A stretch of 64,000 nt of DNA from an uncultured Bacteroidota bacterium (lineage in GTDB: Bacteria > Bacteroidota > Bacteroidia > Flavobacteriales > Flavobacteriaceae), in contig CACMHY010000006.1 in NCBI GenBank assembly GCA_902613595.1, positions 1 to 64,000 on the forward strand, in the 5' to 3' direction. The translations under genes were made by a program, and so were the position numbers. Under the pieces are notes generated by a model. It saw only the letters and a program-made list of their open reading frames with translations, searched no databases and had not been told where the DNA came from. Position 1 is the first letter of the stretch. The number at the start of each line of letters is the position of its first letter. Below are positions 16,467 through 24,304 of this stretch, piece by piece.

Positions 16467-16610
16467 ATGGCAAAAGACTACGATAAAGAAAATCAAATTT
16501 TAAGCAAAGACTTACCACGTAAAATAGTAATAACCAGGATTTTAGCATTTTCTAAGTCTTACAAGTACAATGGAAGCGGAAAAAATTATTTAGAATTTCT
16601 TAAGAATTGA
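16467..16610 (+). CDS. Small protein downstream of the ECF sigma factor (47 residues)
   Basis: ATG at 16467, TGA at 16608-16610. The peptide starts MAKDYDKENQ and contains LPRKIVITRILAFSKSYKY, a short basic amphipathic helix. I recall similar 45-60-residue proteins with a LPxRIxxxILAFSKS-like core after such sigma genes in other Flavobacteriia, but no function is known to me. The position suggests cotranscription with the sigma gene, perhaps as a small regulator. Its end overlaps the convergent nth stop by 11 bases. Confidence 0.65.
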   Translation: MAKDYDKENQILSKDLPRKIVITRILAFSKSYKYNGSGKNYLEFLKN

Positions 16611-17256
16611 TTTTTTGGAGTAAAGACCTTCTTCCTATAGTTTTAAAAATAATATCTTTTTCTAAGTTTAATCCTCTTGCTGGTGAGTATTCTCTTCCAT
16701 ACCATATTATTTGAAGATGCAAATCATTCCAAAGTTCTTTTGGAAATAAACGTTTAGCATCTTTTTCTGTTTGAATAACATTTTTCCCATTAGACAACCC
16801 CCATCTATACATTAATCGATGAATGTGAGTATCAACAGGAAAAGTTTGAATTCCAAAAGCTTGAGCCAAAACCACTGCAGCAGTTTTATGTCCAACAGAA
16901 GGTAGACTTTCTAACTCTTCATACGATTTTGGCACCTTTCCTTTATATTTTTCAATTAAAATTTTAGAAAGTCCAAATATTCCCTTTGATTTCATCGGTG
17001 ATAAGCCCACTGGCCGAATTATTTCACGAATTTCTTCAACACTCAGTTTGACCATTTCATATGGAGTTTTTGCTCTAGCAAAAAGTTTGGGTGTAATTTG
17101 ATTTACTCTAACATCAGTGCTTTGAGCTGACATTAAAACAGCGATTAAGAGCGTATAAGGGTCACTATGGTCAAGTGGTGTTGGAATGGTTGGATAAAGT
17201 TTACGAAGTGTTTTAATAACAAAATCTACTTTTTCTTTTTTTGTCATATTTTTCAT
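16600..17256 (-). CDS. nth: Endonuclease III-like DNA glycosylase without the iron-sulfur cluster
   Basis: 218 residues. The helix-hairpin-helix ESLPSVGHKTAAVVL carries the catalytic Lys124, and VDTHIHRL carries Asp142, so the glycosylase/AP-lyase site for oxidised pyrimidines is complete. After WYGREYSPARG, where E. coli Nth has four Cys ligands of a [4Fe-4S] cluster, this protein has none and ends TIGRRSLLQKINS. I recall other Bacteroidota Nth proteins with the same cysteine-free end. It faces the small gene after the sigma factor and is divergent from bcp. Confidence 0.92.
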   Translation of the reverse strand: MKNMTKKEKVDFVIKTLRKLYPTIPTPLDHSDPYTLLIAVLMSAQSTDVRVNQITPKLFARAKTPYEMVKLSVEEIREIIRPVGLSPMKSKGIFGLSKILIEKYKGKVPKSYEELESLPSVGHKTAAVVLAQAFGIQTFPVDTHIHRLMYRWGLSNGKNVIQTEKDAKRLFPKELWNDLHLQIIWYGREYSPARGLNLEKDIIFKTIGRRSLLQKINS

Positions 17257-17295
17257 TTCATAAATGGTTTTGTAATTTAGAAAAAAAAATATGTT

Positions 17296-17751
17296 ATGGC
17301 TATATTAAAAGTAGGTGATAATGCTCCTAACTTTTCATTGACAGATAATGAAGGCAAATTTCATTCACTTAAAGATTATTTTGGTAAAAAGTTAATTATT
17401 TTCTTTTATCCAAGAGCCAATACTCCTGGATGTACAGCTGAAGCCTGTAATCTTAGGGACTATTTTAAGGATTTAGAGGATCAAGGCTATTCAATTTTGG
17501 GAGTTAGTGCTGACTCAGAAAAAAGCCAACAAAGCTTTTCTAAAAAATACGATTTTCCTTTTCCTTTGTTGGCTGATATTGAAAAAGTAATGATTAACGC
17601 ATATGGTGTTTGGGGGCCAAAGAAGTTTAGGGGAAAGGAGTATCATGGAATTATCCGCAAAACTTTTTTAGTTGATGAAAAGGGTATAATTACACGTATT
17701 ATTGATAAAGTAAAAACAAAAGACCACGCAGCTCAAATATTAGAAACATAA
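17296..17751 (+). CDS. bcp: Thioredoxin-dependent thiol peroxidase (BCP/PrxQ peroxiredoxin)
   Basis: 151 residues with the motif FFYPRANTPGCTAEACNLRD: peroxidatic Cys46 and, five residues on, the resolving Cys51 of the BCP/PrxQ subgroup. The C-terminus (GIIRKTFLVDEKGIITRIIDKVKTKDHA) is typical. It reduces peroxides using thioredoxin in the cytoplasm. It is divergent from nth with 39 bases between starts, a pairing that puts peroxide defence next to oxidised-base repair. Confidence 0.95.
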   Translation: MAILKVGDNAPNFSLTDNEGKFHSLKDYFGKKLIIFFYPRANTPGCTAEACNLRDYFKDLEDQGYSILGVSADSEKSQQSFSKKYDFPFPLLADIEKVMINAYGVWGPKKFRGKEYHGIIRKTFLVDEKGIITRIIDKVKTKDHAAQILET

Positions 17752-17755
17752 GTAT

Positions 17756-19186
17756 TCAACCCGTTATTCCGAACATTTGATTTTTCATTATTAAATCTGC
17801 TATTCCACCGGGTAAGTTTTTTTGCCAATTACTTTCTCCTCTCTTTATTTGCTTCAAGATCTCTCTGCTAAAAATATTAAGGTAATCCTCTTCAAAGTCA
17901 AAAATATCGACCACCTTACCATTATATTTGAAAAATTTATAAAAATCTTTCATTCTTGGGTCTAACTTAAGGTTTGTACTATTTATTATATTTCCATTAT
18001 TATCTTTCATGGGATATAGGTAAACTTTTAAATTATTGTAAAACATCTTACCAAAAGCTTCTAGTATACCACCTCCTAAATCTTGGTAATATTGTTCATC
18101 AAAAATTTCAACAAAATTATTGACACCCATACTCAATGCAAGTTGATTTTTGGTATACTGTGATAAATAATCAACAAGTTTGTAATACTCTTTAAAATTT
18201 GAAATCATAACAACATGTCCTAAAGAACATAGCAGTTTTGCTCTGTCCATGAAATCTTTTTCATCGATTTCTCCTTGCGCACGAAGGTTGGAAAGAGTTA
18301 TTTCAAAAATAACAACAGTTTTATCTTCATCTACTCCAGGTTCACGGATAAATGCATCTAAAGCTTTTTCGAACATATCAATATTGACCAAGGTAACAGG
18401 ACGAAAACTTCCACGTAAGGCTAAAATGTTTTTTTTGTATAGCTCACGCGCTGGTAAAATATTATTTCCTTCGGGATTGAACATTACAGCATCAGTCATG
18501 CCATTTCTCACTAATTGTAAACTCATTAATCTATTGTCTACATTTTCGAATAATGGACCACTAAAGTTGATTGTATCAATTTCAATTGCATCATTATCTA
18601 TATGATCATATAAATACCTCAAAAGTTTCTTTGGTTCATCATTTTTGTAGAATGCACCATAAATTAAGTTTACCCCAATTAAACCCAACACTTCTTGCTG
18701 GAGACGCGCCTCAGATTGGTGAAATCTTACGTGGAGAGTAATTTCACTGTAATCTTCTTTTGGATTGGTTTGAAATCTTATACCCATCCAACCATGTCCT
18801 TTAAATTTTTTTGCGAAGTCAATAGTTGCGACTGTATTAGCGTAGGTAAAAAACATTTTGTCTGGATATTGATTTCTTGGTAATCTGTTTTCTAGAAGCT
18901 CCATTTCGTGATCAAGCATCTTATTTAATCTGGCTTCTGTCACATATCTTTTATCGTTTTCACCTCCATATATGTTGTCACTAAAATTTTTATCATAAGC
19001 ACTCATAGTTTTTGCAATGGTTCCAGAAGAACTTCCTGCTCGAAAAAAATGTCTTACTACTTCTTGACCTGCTCCAATTTCTGCAAAGGTTCCATATATG
19101 TACTCATTTAAATTAATTCTGAGTGCTTTTGCTTCTATTGAAGGACGGTTTTCAAGTTTTTTTTCTCCCGGTAAATTGACTGTCAT
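17756..19186 (-). CDS. Conserved protein of unknown function (476 residues)
   Basis: A soluble, well-conserved-looking protein with segments such as GTFAEIGAGQEVVRHFFRAGSSSGTIAKTMSAYD, FTYANTVATIDFAKKFKGHGWMGIRF, INFSGPLFENVDNRLMSLQLV and SLGHVVMISNFKEYYKLVDYL, and no signal peptide or membrane helix. I recognise it as a family widespread in Flavobacteriia and carried in databases under unreliable names (for example nicotinate-nucleotide adenylyltransferase). No catalytic motif that I know can be pointed to. The stop is four bases from the convergent bcp stop. Confidence 0.6.
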   Translation of the reverse strand: MTVNLPGEKKLENRPSIEAKALRINLNEYIYGTFAEIGAGQEVVRHFFRAGSSSGTIAKTMSAYDKNFSDNIYGGENDKRYVTEARLNKMLDHEMELLENRLPRNQYPDKMFFTYANTVATIDFAKKFKGHGWMGIRFQTNPKEDYSEITLHVRFHQSEARLQQEVLGLIGVNLIYGAFYKNDEPKKLLRYLYDHIDNDAIEIDTINFSGPLFENVDNRLMSLQLVRNGMTDAVMFNPEGNNILPARELYKKNILALRGSFRPVTLVNIDMFEKALDAFIREPGVDEDKTVVIFEITLSNLRAQGEIDEKDFMDRAKLLCSLGHVVMISNFKEYYKLVDYLSQYTKNQLALSMGVNNFVEIFDEQYYQDLGGGILEAFGKMFYNNLKVYLYPMKDNNGNIINSTNLKLDPRMKDFYKFFKYNGKVVDIFDFEEDYLNIFSREILKQIKRGESNWQKNLPGGIADLIMKNQMFGITG

Positions 19187-19255
19187 CTAATAGCTTAATA
19201 TTATTCAAATTTACGAAGATTGTAGAATTAATTGACAAAGATTACCTTTGAAAAG

Positions 19256-20026
19256 ATGCTTAAAATTACTTTTTTAGGGACAGGAACTTCTCAGGGAATA
19301 CCAGTCATTGGAAGTAAACACCCTGTTTGTCAAAGTTCAGACAGTAAAGATAAGAGATTACGCGTTTCGGTTCTGATACAATGGGATAATTTAAATCTGG
19401 TCATTGATTGCGGCCCTGACTTCAGACAACAAATGTTAAGGGAAAAAGTAACACATTTAGATGGAATTTTTTTTACTCATGAACATGCCGACCATAGTGC
19501 CGGTATGGATGACGTTCGACCATTTTTTTTCAGACAAGGTGATATCCCAGTATTTGCAAGTCAGAGAGTAATTGATAACTTCAAAAAACGCTTTGATTAT
19601 ATATTTTCTAATGAAAACAAGTATCCTGGTGCACCTTCAGTGAAAATAAAAGTAATATCTCCAAAATTAGAATTTAATTTTGGTGGTAAAAAGATTGTTC
19701 CAATTGAAGTAATGCATAATAAATTACCTGTGATGGGTTACAGAATCGATAACTTCTGCTATTTGACTGATATAAAAACAATAAATGATACAGAGATAAA
19801 AAAACTTAAAGGCCTTGATATATTAGTCCTTAGTTGTTTGAGAATAGATGAACATCCAAATCACTTAAATCTTCAAGAGGCTATTGATCTAATCGCTAAA
19901 ATTTCTCCAAAAAAATCTTATTTAACTCACATAAGTCATTTAATGGGTTTTCACAATGAAGTAAGCACTTCTTTACCGAAGAATATTTTTTTAGCGTATG
20001 ATACTCTAAGTATATATTCTGAATAA
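19256..20026 (+). CDS. Metallo-beta-lactamase-fold hydrolase (PhnP/RNase Z-like branch)
   Basis: I choose the ATG at 19256 (MLKITFLGTGTSQGIP), since the family starts at this beta strand; the upstream in-frame start is a TTG. Residues 75-80 are HEHADH, the HxHxDH zinc motif, and later His occur in MHNKLPVMGYR, HPNHLNLQEA and THISHLMGFH, enough for a two-metal site. The TGTSQGIPVIG(S/C)xHPVC start is typical of PhnP-like phosphodiesterases (lipoate-protein/cyclic phosphate branch). No phn genes are nearby, so the substrate is unknown. Convergent with the esterase gene. Confidence 0.85.
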   Translation: MLKITFLGTGTSQGIPVIGSKHPVCQSSDSKDKRLRVSVLIQWDNLNLVIDCGPDFRQQMLREKVTHLDGIFFTHEHADHSAGMDDVRPFFFRQGDIPVFASQRVIDNFKKRFDYIFSNENKYPGAPSVKIKVISPKLEFNFGGKKIVPIEVMHNKLPVMGYRIDNFCYLTDIKTINDTEIKKLKGLDILVLSCLRIDEHPNHLNLQEAIDLIAKISPKKSYLTHISHLMGFHNEVSTSLPKNIFLAYDTLSIYSE

Positions 20027-20029
20027 TTT

Positions 20030-20656
20030 TTATAAATCGGTTTTTTTTAACCACTTTAAGAAAAGGTTCATATTTTCTTGAGAAACAGTATGACCTTCTG
20101 GAAATTCATAAAATTCAATTTCGCTATATTTTTTGCTCAACTGTAAAATCGAGTTTCTCGCTTTAGAAATTGGTATAACCATATCTGTCGTACCGTGTGC
20201 AGCGTAAGCTAAAAAAGTTGGCTTAGAGGATGTGTCAACACTTTCATGTATAAAACCACTTAAAGCGACAATACGTCTTACCTTATTTGCTCTACTGTAA
20301 GCAAGTGCCCAGCTGAGTATTGATCCTTGACTGAATCCCAATAAACAGAGATCTTTTTTGTTCAATTTATATTTATCAACTAAATGATCTAAATTTTTTT
20401 CTAATAAATTAACTGCACCCCACGCCTCATCAGGTTTAGAATCAAAAGTTCCATCGTTTTTTGGATAAAGAGGATACCAAGCATAGCTATTATAAGACAA
20501 TGTTAGTGGTGCCTGAATAGCAATTATATTATAATTATCGGGCAAGTAAGGTTCAAATGAGAATAAATCTTCTGCATTACTACCGTACCCATGAATTAAA
20601 ACTATAGTTGGACTATTTTCAATACTTTTTGCTTTTCGGATAATGTAATTCAACAT
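20030..20656 (-). CDS. Alpha/beta hydrolase (phospholipase/carboxylesterase family)
   Basis: 208 residues with oxyanion-hole HGYGSN, nucleophile elbow GFSQGS, acid GTTDMVIPI and catalytic His in EGHTVS, the complete triad of the small carboxylesterase/acyl-protein thioesterase family. No signal peptide, so cytoplasmic. Substrate unknown. It follows the dihydroorotase-like gene by three bases and is probably cotranscribed. Confidence 0.85.
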   Translation of the reverse strand: MLNYIIRKAKSIENSPTIVLIHGYGSNAEDLFSFEPYLPDNYNIIAIQAPLTLSYNSYAWYPLYPKNDGTFDSKPDEAWGAVNLLEKNLDHLVDKYKLNKKDLCLLGFSQGSILSWALAYSRANKVRRIVALSGFIHESVDTSSKPTFLAYAAHGTTDMVIPISKARNSILQLSKKYSEIEFYEFPEGHTVSQENMNLFLKWLKKTDL

Positions 20657-20659
20657 TTA

Positions 20660-21913
20660 TCAGGCATTAAGAAGAATATTATTTTCCCTTATACATCCAT
20701 AAACTTTACCTTTTATTGGCATATCTAAAAACATGCAATTTTTATTTGTAGAATAGAGATTTTTGTCTGAAAGAATTCCATTTCCTTTTGGGGTAAAAAG
20801 AGTTAGGTCAGCAGGTGTGTTTAATTTAAAATTGTGATCCTCTATTCCAAAACGTTTTTTTCCTCTTGTTAAAAACGAAATTATTTTTTCAATAGGAAAT
20901 TTATCTTGAAGAACAACAAAACAAGCCTCAAGGCCAATACTTCCGGGTTCAGACTGAACAAAATCTAAATCTTTTAACTCAGGATTAATAGGTTGATGCA
21001 TACTAGTTATCATATCAATAGTACCATCTAAAAGGCCTTCACGAAGTGCATTTTTGTCTGTATCAGTTCGTAAGGGAGGAATAATTTTGAAGTTTGGATC
21101 AAAATCTTCTAGTTTTTTATCTGTAAATAAGAGATGTGGTACCCCAACCGCACAACTGATATTTAAACCCTTTTTTTTTGCTTGACGAATTAAGTCTACA
21201 CTTTTTTCAGTTGATACGTAAGGTATGTGTATTTTTCCTTGAGTATATTCGAGTATTTGAATATCACGTGCAAGTGGGACTGATTCTGATATTGAAGGGA
21301 TCCCCCTTAATCCTAATTTTACACTAATTTCGCCTTCATGGATTTGTCCATCTTTACATAGTTTTTTATCTATTGGATAGCTTTGAACAATTCCATCAAA
21401 AGTTTGCATATAATCTAAGGCAATTTTTAATTCATTTGGGTTAATTATAGTCTCATTAAAATTACCAAATGCTTTTGCACCAGCTATATGCATGTCATAA
21501 AGAGATGCCATTTTTTCCCCATATTTTTTTTCTGAAAGCACTGCACTAACATGTAATTTAGTGGTGTGTGAAAGAGTTGATTGAATCAAATGATTTACAT
21601 CTGCTAGTGTCGAAGTTTTAGGGTTAGTATTTGGATTTAAAAGCACATGAGTGAAACCACTTTTAGCAGCTGTGAGTAATCCATTTTCCAGTGTCTCTCT
21701 TTCTTCAAAACCAGGTTCACCAAAAGATACGTTAGGGTCAAACCATCCTGAGGACACATAGAGTTCTTCGAGATCTATTAGATGGTCAGCTTTAACGTCT
21801 ATGCTATTATCAATTTTTCTAAGCAAACCGTCATCTATAAGAATATCAACTTTTTTGTTGTGAAAAACACTTTTATCATTAATTAGGGTAGCCTTTTTTA
21901 GGAGTATTTTCAT
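20660..21913 (-). CDS. pyrC: Dihydroorotase-like amidohydrolase lacking the metal HxH motif
   Basis: 417 residues of the type I dihydroorotase family: GWFDPNVSFGEPGFEERET occupies the place of DxHxHxREPG, followed by LLTAAKSGFTHVLLNPNTNP. The two metal-binding His are replaced (Asn61 and Ser63 region), and later active-site His and Lys are also not in canonical form (GAKAFGNF). Such proteins are annotated as dihydroorotase in most Flavobacteriia. Either they carry the activity with altered chemistry or they act as a non-catalytic partner of aspartate carbamoyltransferase; the sequence cannot decide. The symbol is given by family convention only. The esterase gene follows at three bases. Confidence 0.75.
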   Translation of the reverse strand: MKILLKKATLINDKSVFHNKKVDILIDDGLLRKIDNSIDVKADHLIDLEELYVSSGWFDPNVSFGEPGFEERETLENGLLTAAKSGFTHVLLNPNTNPKTSTLADVNHLIQSTLSHTTKLHVSAVLSEKKYGEKMASLYDMHIAGAKAFGNFNETIINPNELKIALDYMQTFDGIVQSYPIDKKLCKDGQIHEGEISVKLGLRGIPSISESVPLARDIQILEYTQGKIHIPYVSTEKSVDLIRQAKKKGLNISCAVGVPHLLFTDKKLEDFDPNFKIIPPLRTDTDKNALREGLLDGTIDMITSMHQPINPELKDLDFVQSEPGSIGLEACFVVLQDKFPIEKIISFLTRGKKRFGIEDHNFKLNTPADLTLFTPKGNGILSDKNLYSTNKNCMFLDMPIKGKVYGCIRENNILLNA

Positions 21914-22016
21914 TTATTACAAATACAGGACAAAAATAATAAACAATTTATTTAAAGACTTTTAATGTCCATTTATTTATATTTTTCCAAGTATAATTTT
22001 TATTTTCAGTTATAAA

Positions 22017-22871
22017 TCATATAATTTTTGGAAGTATTTTAAATTGTATTTTACTGTTTGTTGTTTTTTGAGAAATCAATTGAATTGAGCTTTCTGTAAG
22101 TTGAAGTAACCTTGGATAACCACCCGTAATTTGTGAATCTCGCATTAAAATTATCATACTTCCGTCTGGTGTGCATTGAACTGTTCCAGGGATTACTGGA
22201 GATGTCCAAATTTGTGGTAGACTGTGCGTAAACTTTTCTTTCAATTGATAAGCCATTCGGTTGTTTAATGAGGAAATTTGAAATATTTTTTTTTCAATTA
22301 ATTTTTGTTGTTCTTTTCCTAAATATTTAAACTCTGGACCCCTGTATACTTCAATTTTTTTATTTGTATAATTAATTTTTTGCTCTTTTACTTTTGTTCC
22401 AAAAGCTGGTTTAAAATTCGACCTACCAATAGGTATTATTGTGTTTTTTGAAATCTTATCTGAAGAAGTAATATATTTATACTGACTTCTACTTCCAAGA
22501 ACTTTTTCGGTTTTAATACCCCCGCTAATCCCTAAATATGTTCGACATCCTGATTTAGCAATACCAAAAGATAACACGTCTTCTTTTTTTACAAAATAAG
22601 GTTTGTAATTTTTTAAATTTTCATCATTTAATCTCGCATTCATTTCTGCCCCTGTTAAGCATATATAAAAGTCATCATGAAATTTTAATTTTGGTCCTTT
22701 TATACAACATTCCAATACTGCAGCTTTTGGTGAATTATTTAATAAACTATTAGCAATTAGATATGCTGATTGGTCTAATGCTCCTGAAACAGGAACTCCA
22801 AAATTTTTGAAGTGATGCCGACCGATGTCTTGTATTGAGGTGTGAATACCAGTTTGTAGAATTTCAATCAT
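22017..22871 (-). CDS. pxpC: 5-oxoprolinase subunit C (biotin-dependent carboxyltransferase-like)
   Basis: 284 residues, starting IEILQTGIHTSIQDIGRHHFKNFGVPVSGALD, the hallmark of the KipA/PxpC family, with VYRGPEFKYL and SRMAYQL-like (NNRMAYQL) segments. With PxpA and PxpB it forms the ATP-dependent enzyme that opens 5-oxoproline to glutamate. It overlaps pxpB by eight bases and is last in the operon. Confidence 0.93.
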   Translation of the reverse strand: MIEILQTGIHTSIQDIGRHHFKNFGVPVSGALDQSAYLIANSLLNNSPKAAVLECCIKGPKLKFHDDFYICLTGAEMNARLNDENLKNYKPYFVKKEDVLSFGIAKSGCRTYLGISGGIKTEKVLGSRSQYKYITSSDKISKNTIIPIGRSNFKPAFGTKVKEQKINYTNKKIEVYRGPEFKYLGKEQQKLIEKKIFQISSLNNRMAYQLKEKFTHSLPQIWTSPVIPGTVQCTPDGSMIILMRDSQITGGYPRLLQLTESSIQLISQKTTNSKIQFKILPKII

Positions 22872-23580
22872 ATTTATTTAATTGATAATTACCATTCTGT
22901 TGTTCAGATTCTATTTTAGTGTAGGTATCAGAGTCTATTTGTTCAAATGAAATCCAATCACCTGGTTTTGCGAAACAAGGTGGGTTTTTTTTGGGATTAA
23001 ATAAGTTTATGGGTGTATTGCCTATTAAATGCCATCCACCTGGACTTATATTTGGATAAATTCCTGTTTGCATACCTCCAATAGCGACAGCACCCTTTGG
23101 AACTTTCAGTAAAGGCTTTTTCTTTCTTCGTAGATATAATCTATTATCCAAACCGCCTAGATAGAGGAATCCAGGTAAGAATCCCAGAAAATAAACTCTG
23201 TAGCGAGCACTTAAATGCAATTTAACTACTTCACTTGCATCAAGATTTATTTCTTTTGATAGATTTAAAAGATCTGGAGCATATTTTAGATCATAACAGA
23301 CCGGAATTTTCCAATGATTTCCTTTAATGATAGTCTTATTTTTTTTTTGTAGTTTTTTTAAATATTCTTCCCAATAGTTTAGGCTTTTAATTTTGTTTTT
23401 AATTTCAATTAATAAAGATTGATATCCTGTAACACATCTTTCAACTTGAAAATCTTTTTCTATTATACTTTTTAATTTAATTATATGCTCTAAAAGAGTA
23501 TCAGAAGGTTCCATTCTCCATTCGAGAAGAATTGTTTTAGTATTTAACGCTGAAAGTTTAAACTTAAGTAAATCACTCAC
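22864..23580 (-). CDS. pxpB: 5-oxoprolinase subunit B (KipI family)
   Basis: 238 residues with the family motifs IPVCYDLKYAPDL, YRVYFLGFLPGFLYLGGLD and VPKGAVAIGGMQTGIYPNISPGGWHLIGNTP. It is the PxpB/KipI cyclophilin-like subunit of 5-oxoprolinase. Its stop overlaps pxpC by eight bases and its start overlaps the end of pxpA by eight bases, giving tight translational coupling of the complex. Confidence 0.94.
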   Translation of the reverse strand: MSDLLKFKLSALNTKTILLEWRMEPSDTLLEHIIKLKSIIEKDFQVERCVTGYQSLLIEIKNKIKSLNYWEEYLKKLQKKNKTIIKGNHWKIPVCYDLKYAPDLLNLSKEINLDASEVVKLHLSARYRVYFLGFLPGFLYLGGLDNRLYLRRKKKPLLKVPKGAVAIGGMQTGIYPNISPGGWHLIGNTPINLFNPKKNPPCFAKPGDWISFEQIDSDTYTKIESEQQNGNYQLNKYD

Positions 23581-24304
23581 CCTTTTTAAGATAATTTTTA
23601 TATAATCTGAGCAACAGCACTAAATTTTCTAATACATTTTTATGGTCTCCATGTATACAAAACGTATCAGCGGTAATATTAATCCAATTACGATTAACTG
23701 TTCTTACTTGTTTTTTCTCAAGAATATTATAAAGTTGATCAAACATAGATCTTCCATCTTCTAAAATTGCCCCTTTTTTAGCTCTATCTTCTAATTGTCC
23801 GTTATCTTTATATCCACGGTCAAGGAACGCTTCACTATAAACATTTAATCCTCTCGAGAGAGCTTGTTTATACAATTCTCCATTGTGAATAGTATAAATT
23901 AAAATTTCAGGATAATATTTCTCTATAATTTCGACTATAATTTGAGCTATATTCTCGTTTTTAACACAATCATTGTATAATGCACCATGAGGTTTAATAT
24001 GGTTTAAATCTTTAGGATGGTCAAGTTGTTGAACAAATCCTAACAATTGATTTTTTATACTTTTTTTTAATTCACTCCTAGTAATTTTCATTGAAATTCT
24101 TCCAAAATTTTTCCTGTCAGGGTAGGAGGGGTGTGCCCCAATCTTTACACCGTTAATTTTAGCTAAACCTATTACTCTTTTAATTTCTGAGGTGCTTCCA
24201 GCGTGTGCTCCACAAGATATATTACAAGAACTGATTAATGGCATTAATTTTTTTTCAACATTAAAACCTTCTCCCATATCAACATTAATATTTATTTTGT
24301 TCAT
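23573..24304 (-). CDS. pxpA: 5-oxoprolinase subunit A (LamB/YcsF family)
   Basis: 243 residues with INVDMGEGF, SCNISCGAHAGS, IGAHPSYPDRKNFGR and HIKPHGALYND, the metal-binding and catalytic signature of the LamB/YcsF/PxpA family (TIM-barrel-like deacetylase fold). It supplies the hydrolytic part of the PxpABC 5-oxoprolinase. The gene starts right after the stop of the Nramp-like transporter gene, so all four genes form one operon on the minus strand. Confidence 0.94.
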   Translation of the reverse strand: MNKININVDMGEGFNVEKKLMPLISSCNISCGAHAGSTSEIKRVIGLAKINGVKIGAHPSYPDRKNFGRISMKITRSELKKSIKNQLLGFVQQLDHPKDLNHIKPHGALYNDCVKNENIAQIIVEIIEKYYPEILIYTIHNGELYKQALSRGLNVYSEAFLDRGYKDNGQLEDRAKKGAILEDGRSMFDQLYNILEKKQVRTVNRNWINITADTFCIHGDHKNVLENLVLLLRLYKNYLKKGE

